A stretch of DNA of 24,193 nt from Microcaldota archaeon (lineage in GTDB: Archaea; Micrarchaeota; Micrarchaeia; Micrarchaeales; Micrarchaeaceae). The notes under the pieces are model-generated. The model was given only the letters and a program-made list of their open reading frames with translations, was not told the DNA's origin and did not search any database. Made by a program: the position numbers and the translations under genes. The stretch is taken from contig JAKAOJ010000001.1 of NCBI GenBank assembly GCA_021812205.1, positions 1-24,193 of the forward strand. The letters are read 5' to 3'. Positions 14,487 through 20,998 of the stretch are shown one piece after another. How positions within the stretch are numbered: the first letter of the stretch is position 1; every line of letters starts with the position of its first letter.

Positions 14487-15521
14487 ATGCACAAAGGTAT
14501 ACTGGCTTATGTGATAATACTGGTGATTATAGCCGTTGTTGGTTACTTTTCTACCAATGGCTTTAGGTTCCTTTTGGTCCACACGACGCCTGCTCCATCA
14601 ACCACGGTGCCGCCGGCTAGTCTGTCCACCACAACATCCTCAACCAGCATAGTGCCATACGTTTCAGGATGCAACAACTACACGGTCTTCGAGAGTTCCC
14701 CAAACACCACAACCGCAGTGATGTGCAGATGGAACGGCGGAAGGCTTGGCGTGTGGGTTGCCAGCGGCCTCAATTCCAACGTGCATTTTAGCGTCGTTGG
14801 GCAGAACAACATAACCTACGTTAACTCTACTGTGAACGACGTCGTGTACAACTGCACCACGTTCTACAAGTCCATTGAAGCTCCTGCGCAGACGTACACA
14901 CTAACATTGTCGACAGGCAGGAGTGGGGGCACCTGCAATTCTTACTCGCTCCTCAAGCTAAACACGACTGTTGTACCGCCAATGCAGACATATAGGCAGG
15001 TCTACAACGGCAACTTCGGCACCGGCGACTTTACCGGCTGGAACACGACCGGGAAGGGATTCGCCGGCGGGCCGATGAACATAACCTATGCCAACTCGCA
15101 GCACTGCTACCAAGGCGCCCCATGGGCCGGGCTCAACGGCACCTTCTTCGCCACGACGTACAACTGCGGCCTGAGCAACGCTCCGGGCAACCTTACGTCC
15201 AGCCCGTTCCTTGTCGACGAGCCGTTCCTCAACTTCCAGATAATAAGCCCCTACGACCAGAGCATATACGTAGAGGTGCTCTCAGGGAACACCCCCGCAA
15301 TAGTCTCCCACTACAACACCTACAACTTGACCTTCGGTTCGACATCCCAGTACACCTTCAGGAATGCGACCATATCCCTCATAAACCTGGCGGGCAAGAT
15401 CGTGCGCGTGCGTGTTGTTGCCCAGTCGATAAAGCAGCAGAACTACATTGCGGTGGGCGATTTCCGGATGGCATCAAGGCCTGTGGTTACGCCTGGCATA
15501 TCAGTCAACACCTCAGCGTGA
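14487..15521 (+). CDS. Membrane-anchored cell-surface glycoprotein with jelly-roll-like domain
   Basis: Predicted secreted or anchored protein of 344 residues. One N-terminal hydrophobic anchor (about 5-23) is followed by a Thr/Ser/Pro-rich linker (about 32-55: TTPAPSTTVPPAS, STTTSSTS), likely the exposed stalk. The rest is beta-rich with more than a dozen N-x-S/T sequons. A first domain (about 60-165) holds three or four cysteines. A second (about 170-335) opens with YNGNFGTGDFTGWNTTG, like the NGGFETGDxSGW opening of galactose-binding or PEP-associated jelly-rolls. No catalytic motif is seen. TTTAAATA is about 35 bp upstream and GAGG about 10 bp before the ATG. The stop TGA is part of the GTGAGG site of the next gene. 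Confidence 0.72.
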   Translation: MHKGILAYVIILVIIAVVGYFSTNGFRFLLVHTTPAPSTTVPPASLSTTTSSTSIVPYVSGCNNYTVFESSPNTTTAVMCRWNGGRLGVWVASGLNSNVHFSVVGQNNITYVNSTVNDVVYNCTTFYKSIEAPAQTYTLTLSTGRSGGTCNSYSLLKLNTTVVPPMQTYRQVYNGNFGTGDFTGWNTTGKGFAGGPMNITYANSQHCYQGAPWAGLNGTFFATTYNCGLSNAPGNLTSSPFLVDEPFLNFQIISPYDQSIYVEVLSGNTPAIVSHYNTYNLTFGSTSQYTFRNATISLINLAGKIVRVRVVAQSIKQQNYIAVGDFRMASRPVVTPGISVNTSA

Positions 15522-15525
15522 GGCC

Positions 15526-16617
15526 ATGCAGAGCGTATCTGTGCTGCCACTGCATGGCGGCAGGGCGCCAAGATGGCTCTTTCCCAGAATGGTCAAGCTG
15601 GGAGGAATAATCGCGAATGCCGTAATTGATGAGTACGGCACAGTCGAATTCCTCCGAAGGCTGTCGAACCCTTACTGGTTCCAGGCGCTCGCGTGCGCGA
15701 TAGGGTATGACTGGCACAGCAGCGGTGCCACGACCGTGACCATGGGTGCGCTCAAGGAGGCACTAAACTTCAAGTCTGGCGTTTTCATAGCAGGCGGCAA
15801 AGGCTCAGTGGGCACTTCTGCTCCAGAGCAGATAGCTAGGGGTGCAGAATACCTGTCATTACAGGGCGCTGAACGGCTAGTGCATGCAAGCCGCATGAGT
15901 GCGAAGATAGATTCGGCACTGGTGTATGACGACATAGGCATATACCACCACACCATCGCATTCGCGAAGGATGGAAGCTGGTGTGTAATTCAGCAGGCGA
16001 TGCATAATGCATCAGGCAATGCCATACGCTTCCAGGTCGATGGCTCGCGTGTTGATGCGCGCGACATGACGAACGAGACGAACAGCGGCGTGTTCGCTGC
16101 CAAAAGCTCTGCCACGCTTGATTTGACTGCCGAGGGCAACGCGAAGCTCAAGCAGGCCAGCCTCAACCTCGTCAATGACGACCTGAGCGCCCTTAATTCG
16201 TTCGACCCGAAGGTTTACAGCCTGCCGAAGCGCCATGCCATACATACCGCTGACCTAAGCCAGCGGGCACGTAGGCTACTTGCGCAGGTCAGTGATATGC
16301 GCCCAGAGAGCTATGAGGAAATGCTGCAGATGAAGGGCATTGGCAGGAAGACTCTGCGCTCTGTTGCCATGATTGCATCGCTGGTGTACAGGACCGAGAT
16401 ATACGAGCGCGACCCTATACTCTATGCGTATAATGTAGGCGGCAAGGATGGCATCCCCTACCCAATAGATATAGACGAGTATGATAGGGTGATAGGCGCG
16501 ATGGGTGAGCTTGTGAGAGGCTCCTCGATGGCGCAGGAAGATGAGAGCAACTCCCTAAGGCGACTGAGCGCAGAGCTTTCGCGTGCTTACGCCGGCACAG
16601 CACAAAAGAGCTTATAA
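15526..16617 (+). CDS. DUF763-family protein with helix-hairpin-helix motif
   Basis: Uncharacterised family found in archaea and some bacteria; 363 residues. The family opening SVLPLHGGRAPRWLFPRM is intact, followed by LSNPYWFQALACAIGYDWHSSG. Near the C-terminus, LQMKGIGRKTLRSVAMIA (about 267-284) is a helix-hairpin-helix like those in DNA repair proteins, so nucleic-acid binding is likely; the reaction is unknown. ATG 15526 is chosen because the family motif starts there and GTGAGG lies 2 bases before it, overlapping the previous stop (TGA-N4-ATG). Its own stop TAA lies inside the TATA box of cysS. Confidence 0.85.
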   Translation: MQSVSVLPLHGGRAPRWLFPRMVKLGGIIANAVIDEYGTVEFLRRLSNPYWFQALACAIGYDWHSSGATTVTMGALKEALNFKSGVFIAGGKGSVGTSAPEQIARGAEYLSLQGAERLVHASRMSAKIDSALVYDDIGIYHHTIAFAKDGSWCVIQQAMHNASGNAIRFQVDGSRVDARDMTNETNSGVFAAKSSATLDLTAEGNAKLKQASLNLVNDDLSALNSFDPKVYSLPKRHAIHTADLSQRARRLLAQVSDMRPESYEEMLQMKGIGRKTLRSVAMIASLVYRTEIYERDPILYAYNVGGKDGIPYPIDIDEYDRVIGAMGELVRGSSMAQEDESNSLRRLSAELSRAYAGTAQKSL

Positions 16618-16618
16618 A
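16612..16618 (+). promoter_or_regulatory. TATA box of cysS inside the DUF763 gene end
   Basis: TTATAAA, centred 22 bp before the ATG at 16637, predicting a leaderless cysS mRNA. It spans the last Leu codon and the TAA stop of the DUF763 gene. Confidence 0.5.
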
Positions 16619-16636
16619 CTGCCGGGCATAATTGGT

Positions 16637-18082
16637 ATGGTTGCTATGGTGCTTCAGGTATACAACACTCTTTCAAGGTCCAAAGAAGAGTTCAGGCCCA
16701 GAAACGGCATGCACGTAGACATGTTCGTGTGCGGCCTGACCCCGTATGATGATGCGCACCTCGGCCACGCGAAGACCTTCATCAGCTTCGCAATAGCAGT
16801 CAGGTGGCTGCGGCGCCTCGGCTATGATGTGAAGTACGTCCAGAACATTACCGACATAGAAGACAAGATAATAGCCAGGGCCAAGGAGAGGGGCATCAGC
16901 CCGTCCGAGCTTGAGGGCAACTACGAGAAGCGGTTCTTTGAGGACATGGAGGCGCTCGGCATAAAGGGCGACGTCGACATGTATCCAAGGTCACATGACT
17001 ACATTGATGCAATAAAGGAGCAGATACAGCTTCTGATAGACAGGGGCTACGCCTATGAGCTCCAGGGCGACATATACTACGACGTCGCCAAGTTCCCGTC
17101 CTACACAAAGCTATCCGGTGTGAAGCTCGAGGAGCTAGAGCGCCACAGGATAGAACCCAAGGAGGGCAAGGTCAACAGCTACGACTTCGCACTATGGAAG
17201 GCGTCCAAGGATGGGGAGCCATCGTGGGATGCCAGGTTCACATTCAATGGCAAAGAGAAGGAGCTGCCAGGAAGGCCCGGCTGGCATATAGAGGACACTG
17301 CCATGACCCACGAGATTTTCGGCCCGCAGTATGATTTGCATGGAGGCGCGAACGAGCTGATATTCACGCATCACAGCAACGAGATTGCACAAGCAGAAGC
17401 CGCATACGGCATATCGCCGTTCGTCAAGTACTGGATGCATTCTGGCGTGCTGAACGTCAATGACATGAAGATGAGCAAGAGCCTCAAGAACTTCGTGACG
17501 ATACGCGATGCGCTGTCAAATTTCGATGCCGAAGTGCTGAAGCTGTTTGTAGCGTCAACGCACTACAGGAAGAACATAAACTACACCGAGGCGCTCATGA
17601 AGGAGGCGAAGATGCGGCTCAACTACCTGTATGCGGCGTTCAGCGTATTCTACAGCATGAAGGAAGCCAAGTCCTCCACCAGGGATGCCGAAGTGATCTC
17701 TATGGCAGAGAACCTAAAAAGGGAGTTCACGGAAGCGATGAACGACGATTTCAACACCCCGCTAGCTCTCTCGAGGCTTGTAGTGGCAATAAACGGCCTT
17801 AGGGCATTTGCAGAGGCAAACGGGCAAGTAGGCTCTGCTGCAAAGCATGAGATGGTGGACACGGTCCTGGGACTTGCCTCCATATTCGGTATACTGGGGC
17901 ACGATACCTACAAGCAGAGCCTGCCCGAGGAAGCCCACGCCCTGATAAACGAGCGTGAAAAGCTCAGGAAGGAGAAGCGCTTCAAGGAGTCTGACGATCT
18001 GCGCGATAAGCTAAAGCGCGAGTACGGCCTGGTTTTAGAGGACACTGAATACGGCACTGTATGGTACAAAGAAGGGGTGTGA
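16637..18082 (+). CDS. cysS: Cysteinyl-tRNA synthetase
   Basis: Class I synthetase that charges tRNA-Cys; 481 residues. The catalytic domain has CGLTPYDDAHLGH with the HIGH-type motif HLGH (41-44) and the zinc ligand C32. The KMSKS loop is at 278-282. GRPGWHIEDTAM and IFTHHSNEIAQAEA are the other zinc-site segments; where E. coli has Cys209 this protein has D220, while the His and Glu of HHSNE are kept. A helical anticodon-binding part follows. It ends with REKLRKEKRFKESDDLRDKL, the usual C-terminal helix pair. ATG 16637 suits the TATA box at 16612-16618; ATG 16646 is an alternative. Presence of CysRS means direct charging rather than only the SepRS/SepCysS route. Confidence 0.95.
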   Translation: MVAMVLQVYNTLSRSKEEFRPRNGMHVDMFVCGLTPYDDAHLGHAKTFISFAIAVRWLRRLGYDVKYVQNITDIEDKIIARAKERGISPSELEGNYEKRFFEDMEALGIKGDVDMYPRSHDYIDAIKEQIQLLIDRGYAYELQGDIYYDVAKFPSYTKLSGVKLEELERHRIEPKEGKVNSYDFALWKASKDGEPSWDARFTFNGKEKELPGRPGWHIEDTAMTHEIFGPQYDLHGGANELIFTHHSNEIAQAEAAYGISPFVKYWMHSGVLNVNDMKMSKSLKNFVTIRDALSNFDAEVLKLFVASTHYRKNINYTEALMKEAKMRLNYLYAAFSVFYSMKEAKSSTRDAEVISMAENLKREFTEAMNDDFNTPLALSRLVVAINGLRAFAEANGQVGSAAKHEMVDTVLGLASIFGILGHDTYKQSLPEEAHALINEREKLRKEKRFKESDDLRDKLKREYGLVLEDTEYGTVWYKEGV

Positions 18083-18085
18083 GCG

Positions 18086-18595
18086 TCAGGCTGCTTTCTC
18101 GCCCTCCTCCTTTTCCAGGAACTTCCTCCCTGCCGCAGCGCGGTTCTCTAGCGCCCTGCCCATCTCCTCCTTCTCTTCAGGGTTGAGTACGCGCTCCAGT
18201 ATGAACTTGGAATATTCGACAGAGAGCTGGGACATGTCCATCAGGAGGTTCTGCAGTTCGCCTATCTTGAAGCTTATATCCTTCGTAGGCTTCATTATCT
18301 CCACTCCTGCCGGCGCGTACTTGAACGCAACGTCTACTATTGACATGAAGTTCTCAAACAGCATGGTGAGTACGGCACTTGTGCTGAAAGCACCAGCGTG
18401 CTCTATGGGCTCCTCTATTGCGCCATAGCAATACACCACACCCTTCTCCTTCAGCAGGTGCTCGTTTATCAGGTCGGCCATGAGGGGCTGCAGCTGCTCC
18501 TTGTCCTTGTGCTGCATGTCAAAATAGAGCTTTACAAGGACGCCTCCCCTCGCCAGCTTCTCCTCTGTGACCCTCTCCAGGTCGGACTTGACCAT
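18086..18595 (-). CDS. Conserved-looking archaeal protein, function unknown
   Basis: I do not recognise a named family. The protein has 169 residues and is probably cytoplasmic, alpha/beta in pattern: an N-terminal alternating strand/helix part (VLVKLYFDMQHKDKEQLQ, GVVYCYGAIEEPIE), then FENFMSIVDVAFKYAPAGVE and helices (KIGELQNLLMDMSQLSVEYS). It ends in a charged tail (KEEMGRALE, KFLEKEEGEKAA). There is no membrane segment and no clear catalytic motif. The charged helices recall a prefoldin at first sight, but no paired coiled coils with a beta hairpin are seen. It lies 21 bp downstream of thioredoxin on the same strand, so it is likely cotranscribed. It is convergent with cysS, 3 bp apart. 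Confidence 0.7.
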   Translation of the reverse strand: MVKSDLERVTEEKLARGGVLVKLYFDMQHKDKEQLQPLMADLINEHLLKEKGVVYCYGAIEEPIEHAGAFSTSAVLTMLFENFMSIVDVAFKYAPAGVEIMKPTKDISFKIGELQNLLMDMSQLSVEYSKFILERVLNPEEKEEMGRALENRAAAGRKFLEKEEGEKAA

Positions 18596-18616
18596 ACAAG
18601 CACCAATGCCAGCTCT

Positions 18617-18940
18617 TCACTTGAGGTTCCTGTCTATCCACGCCCTGAGCGTCTCCTTAGGCACTGCCCCAACGTTCTGGGCCTTCACCTGCCCCCTCAC
18701 GAACAGGAGTGTCGTCGGTATGCTCATTATGCCGTACTTCTCTGCTATGCTCTGATTCTCGTCGGCGTCTATCTTCACGAACTTGATCTTGCCCTCATAT
18801 TGCCCGGAAACCTCCTCTATTATTGGAGAGAATATGCGGCACGGACCACACCACGTGGCCCACACGTCGGCGACTACGGGCACATCAGACTTCAGGACTT
18901 CCGATTCAAATGTTTTCTCAGTAACGTCTATAACGCTCAT
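18617..18940 (-). CDS. trxA: Thioredoxin
   Basis: Small cytoplasmic dithiol-disulfide oxidoreductase, 107 residues, standard length. Active site ATWCGPC at about residues 28-34; the buried Asp equivalent is D25 in VVADVWATW; the cis-Pro loop SIPT is at about 73-76 and the glycine region FVRGQV follows. The start is firm: GGTGAA (18951-18946) is five bases before the ATG, with TTTAAATA (18987-18980) about 30 bp further upstream. The reductase partner is not in the window. Confidence 0.95.
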   Translation of the reverse strand: MSVIDVTEKTFESEVLKSDVPVVADVWATWCGPCRIFSPIIEEVSGQYEGKIKFVKIDADENQSIAEKYGIMSIPTTLLFVRGQVKAQNVGAVPKETLRAWIDRNLK

Positions 18941-18979
18941 TCAGATTCACCAAATCTCTATATATTGTAGGTTTTCAGG

Positions 18980-18987
18980 TATTTAAA
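18980..18987 (-). promoter_or_regulatory. TATA box of thioredoxin
   Basis: TTTAAATA on the minus strand. A start about 25 bp downstream would keep the GGTGAA Shine-Dalgarno in the leader. A nearer element, CAATATATAG (18967-18958), would instead give a near-leaderless transcript. Confidence 0.5.
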
Positions 18988-19062
18988 GTTTGTGCAGGCA
19001 GACATGCCTTTGACACGCCTATAGGCGCTCCCGCATTCCGCTAATAGGCAGGTTCAGTTAGG

Positions 19063-19070
19063 CTTTTAAG
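19063..19070 (+). promoter_or_regulatory. Probable TATA box of the C/D sRNA and histone gene
   Basis: CTTTTAAG. A start about 25 bp downstream falls at about 19092, the first base of box C of the sRNA. No closer promoter to the histone ATG is visible. The rest of 18988-19060 holds only the 10-bp palindrome GCCTATAGGC near 19018 and no gene that I can support. Confidence 0.4.
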
Positions 19071-19088
19071 ACTGAGAGCAGAAAGAGC

Positions 19089-19147
19089 CCTGTGATGATT
19101 TTTGCGATCCTGAGCCATGCGATGATGAGGATCTTGAGTGCTGAAAA
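19089..19147 (+). ncRNA. C/D box sRNA (2'-O-methylation guide)
   Basis: All four boxes appear in order with typical archaeal spacing. Box C GTGATGA is at 19092-19098, D' CTGA at 19110-19113, C' ATGATGA at 19122-19128 and D CTGA at 19141-19144. Guides are 11 nt (TTTTTGCGATC) and 12 nt (GGATCTTGAGTG), with a 7-nt spacer. Such RNAs work with L7Ae, Nop5 and fibrillarin. By the N+5 rule the D guide would methylate the C in 5'-CACTCAAGATCC; ACTCAAGATCC is the anticodon loop and 3' stem expected of archaeal tRNA-Leu(CAA), with C34 as the target. The D' guide complement is GATCGCAAAAA, target not recognised. The terminal stem is weak. The RNA ends about 10 bases before the histone ATG. Confidence 0.83.
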
Positions 19148-19156
19148 GTGCTTTCC

Positions 19157-19372
19157 ATGAAGATATCAAAGGCGGAGGTGAAGAGGTTCGTCAGGACGAG
19201 GTTCGGCGTCACAATAGAGGATGATGCGGCAGAGGAGATGGCGAGGATGCTTGAGAGCAAGGCCTCAGCCATAGCAAAGTTTGCGGTAGAGCACTCAAAG
19301 AACGGCCATGGCAAGCGTAAGGCGGTGTGTGCGGACGACGTCTACGCATACAAGCTCAAGTTCGGGGATTAG
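19157..19372 (+). CDS. Archaeal histone-fold protein (single histone fold)
   Basis: Small DNA-binding protein, 71 residues, one histone fold: helix 1 SKAEVKRFVRTRFG, long helix 2 DDAAEEMARMLESKASAIAK continuing FAVEHSKNG, and helix 3 from ADDVYAYKLKF. The loop-2 sequence GKRKAVCADDV corresponds to the R-K-T-V-x-x-x-D-V region of archaeal histones, though the usual RxTV is altered to KAVC. It probably forms dimers and compacts DNA; a transcription-factor role is possible since it is divergent. ATG 19157 is used; GTG 19148 would start inside or next to the C/D sRNA end. The next gene's GTG follows the TAG stop directly. Confidence 0.82.
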   Translation: MKISKAEVKRFVRTRFGVTIEDDAAEEMARMLESKASAIAKFAVEHSKNGHGKRKAVCADDVYAYKLKFGD

Positions 19373-19918
19373 GTGGATGCTGCAGTGTCAGAAAGCCCTG
19401 AGCACTCTGTGCGCCTGGACTACGCGGAAGGCAGCGCCAGCATAACACTTCTGTGGGAGCCAATGCCTGACAACTGCGTACTGGAGACCAAGTTCAGCAG
19501 CACCGGCGCAATACTTGACCAGCAGCTGGTCAGGCTCTCGTCATCGACCCTGAAGGGAATGGTTGACACCTTCATGGAGCAGCACTCATTGGAGCCTAGG
19601 GAAACAGTGTTCGAGGAGCCCAGGCTGGAGGCTGCATGCCCGTCATGTGGCTCGCACGACATCGTGCGCTACATAAAAGCCGCGAAAGGCTCAAAAAGCG
19701 TGCCAGTGATGCCGATGTACGCATGCAGGAACTGCGGCGCCAAGAGCTACTACCTTACTGACGAATACCTGAAGAAGCTGGTCCGGCAGAATCCTGGCCT
19801 GTTTGAAGGCAAGGACCTCGGAGAGCTCGACAAGAACGAGGAAAGGTTTATAAAAGAGCTACGAGAGTATATAGCTAGGGTCTTTGCCTCAAAGAAAATA
19901 CTGAGCGCAAGGCCGTAA
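19373..19918 (+). CDS. Zinc-ribbon protein, function unknown
   Basis: 181 residues. The N-terminal 80 residues look like a small beta-rich domain (SVRLDYAEGSASITLLW, VLETKFSSTGAI). A four-Cys zinc ribbon follows, with CPSC at 89-92 and CRNC at 118-121. A helical charged C-terminus contains DEYLKKLVRQNPGL and LDKNEERFIKELREYI. I do not recognise the family; a nucleic-acid or ribosome role is only suggested by the ribbon. GTG 19373 begins immediately after the histone stop; GTG 19385 is an alternative. It is probably cotranscribed with the histone and the PRC-barrel gene. Confidence 0.72.
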   Translation: MDAAVSESPEHSVRLDYAEGSASITLLWEPMPDNCVLETKFSSTGAILDQQLVRLSSSTLKGMVDTFMEQHSLEPRETVFEEPRLEAACPSCGSHDIVRYIKAAKGSKSVPVMPMYACRNCGAKSYYLTDEYLKKLVRQNPGLFEGKDLGELDKNEERFIKELREYIARVFASKKILSARP

Positions 19919-19932
19919 CACGCGGCGATGAC

Positions 19933-20172
19933 ATGACGCTTCTATCAGACCTTTACGGCAAGCAGATAATCACTACAACAGGCAACAAGCTTGGCCTGGT
20001 GGAGGACGTGATCCTTGATTTTGAGACTGGCTCGATAGCAAACCTGCTCCTCACAAAGATAGAGAACCTCACCAGGGCGCAGAACACTGCCGCTGAGCTC
20101 AGGAAGAATAGCGTGGCCTACGAGCGCGTGAGGAACGTCTCAGAGACCATAATAGTCAGCACTTCAAAGTAG
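19933..20172 (+). CDS. PRC-barrel domain protein
   Basis: Single-domain protein of 79 residues. The pattern LYGKQIITTTGNKLGLVEDV, DFETGSIANLLL and VAYERVRNVSETIIV is the small beta barrel of the PRC family. Family members occur in photosynthetic reaction centre H subunits and RimM, and archaeal stand-alone copies have been linked to RNA metabolism and cell division (CdpB type). It lies 14 bp after the zinc-ribbon gene on the same strand and is convergent with rpoP, 11 bp apart. Confidence 0.85.
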   Translation: MTLLSDLYGKQIITTTGNKLGLVEDVILDFETGSIANLLLTKIENLTRAQNTAAELRKNSVAYERVRNVSETIIVSTSK

Positions 20173-20183
20173 CAGGCAAAGGC

Positions 20184-20315
20184 TCAGTCGGTTGACACTT
20201 CTCTTGCCATCCCCGGCCTCTTCTTCACCAGTATGCGGCCACCGCAGTAGGTGCATCTGGTGAATCCTTCAAGCGCCTTTATCTCCTTTCCGCAGCTTGT
20301 GCAAACGTATACCAT
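20184..20315 (-). CDS. rpoP: RNA polymerase subunit P (Rpb12/Rpc10 homologue)
   Basis: 43-residue zinc-binding subunit of archaeal RNA polymerase. The first Cys pair is in YVCTSCGKEI (C5, C8) and the second in RCTYCGGRIL (C21, C24), followed by the basic end VKKRPGMAREV. CPYCGGR-like sequence with a following KKRP is the hallmark of RpoP. The start ATG at 20315 is preceded by GAGGGTG about 5 bases upstream. It is the last gene of the exosome superoperon here, as expected for this gene near L37Ae in archaea. A 63-bp gap to the preceding gene contains an ATTAATAT TATA-like element, so it may also have its own promoter. Confidence 0.9.
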   Translation of the reverse strand: MVYVCTSCGKEIKALEGFTRCTYCGGRILVKKRPGMAREVSTD

Positions 20316-20378
20316 TGGAACACCCTCTTGTTGCAAACATCAGCATATTTCACGTTCAGATATTAATTGCTATTGCCA

Positions 20379-20750
20379 TCACTGCTTGGTGCTCGCCTTC
20401 TTCAGCCATTTGACGAACTCTGCGTGCAGCGAAGATTTGCTGGTGTCTATAACACGTATCTTCATTGGCTCGCTGCTCCTGTAATGCTCGTCGGTCAGCT
20501 CCAGCACCGGCTTGTAATCCTTCATCTTGCAGAAGTGCACTTCCATCCAGTGTATCTTGCCTTCAAGGTAGTCATCTATCGTCTTTCTCGACATGGGCAC
20601 TGAAGTGAAGCTGAACAGTATTCCGTCGCACCAGTACAGGGGCATTACTCCTGCAGGCATTATGCGCTCGCGCAGCAGGTCATCCATAGGCGACTCCACC
20701 ACTTCGTGCACGACGAGCTCCTGTATGGGTGCATACGATATTTTAACCAT
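20379..20750 (-). CDS. Unknown protein within the exosome superoperon
   Basis: 123 residues, soluble, not recognised. The N-terminal third is VKISYAPIQELVVHEVVESPMDDLLRE-like in pattern (strand, then acidic helix). The middle is CDGILFSFTSVPMSRKTIDDY and HWMEVHFCKMKDYKPVLELT, followed by MKIRVIDTSKSSLHAEFVKW and a basic end. There is no Cys-pair zinc motif, no Brix signature and no Pcc1-like pattern. It sits between L37Ae and RpoP, where other archaea often keep small RNA-processing genes, so a role in RNA or ribosome biogenesis is a guilt-by-association guess. Its ATG follows the L37Ae stop in the arrangement TGA-CTCA-ATG with AGTGA as Shine-Dalgarno. Confidence 0.7.
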   Translation of the reverse strand: MVKISYAPIQELVVHEVVESPMDDLLRERIMPAGVMPLYWCDGILFSFTSVPMSRKTIDDYLEGKIHWMEVHFCKMKDYKPVLELTDEHYRSSEPMKIRVIDTSKSSLHAEFVKWLKKASTKQ

Positions 20751-20754
20751 TGAG

Positions 20755-20994
20755 TCACTTCTTGTTCAGGCTTTCTATCTGCCTCTTAGCCATCTCTCCC
20801 GGAGGCGTGGTCATGGTGTAAGCCCCGCCTGCGTACACTTTGCCGCAGTGACTGCACTTCCAGATGCTTGTGCCTACGCGCTTGACAGTCATGCGCCCGC
20901 ACGCCTCGCACTTGTAGCGTGCAGTCTTCTGCTCCTTGACTGCGCGCGCTCGCTTCCTTATCCTGGCTCCATACCTTATGCTTGAGTTGACCAT
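20755..20994 (-). CDS. rpl37ae: Ribosomal protein L37Ae (eL43)
   Basis: Zinc-binding large-subunit ribosomal protein, 79 residues. The basic N-terminus YGARIRKRARAVKEQKTARY is followed by a four-Cys zinc ribbon, CEACGRM and WKCSHCGKVYAGGAY, then TTPPGEMAKRQIESL; all are typical of eL43. It follows rrp42 with its start four bases after the rrp42 TGA (TGA-TTCA-ATG), using AGTGAT as Shine-Dalgarno. Confidence 0.94.
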   Translation of the reverse strand: MVNSSIRYGARIRKRARAVKEQKTARYKCEACGRMTVKRVGTSIWKCSHCGKVYAGGAYTMTTPPGEMAKRQIESLNKK

Positions 20995-20998
20995 TGAA

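Noticed and set aside
15122..15610. 162-residue plus-strand frame across the surface protein and DUF763 genes
   Set aside because: Out-of-frame shadow with Arg/Pro/His-rich composition; both real genes are clear.
18086..18595. Prefoldin beta subunit
   Set aside because: Charged helices and association with superoperon genes suggested it, but the residue pattern lacks the two long coiled-coil helices around a beta hairpin, and the gene is coupled to thioredoxin.
20379..20750. Brix-domain or Pcc1 protein at the expected superoperon position
   Set aside because: No Brix or Pcc1 sequence pattern could be seen; left as unknown.
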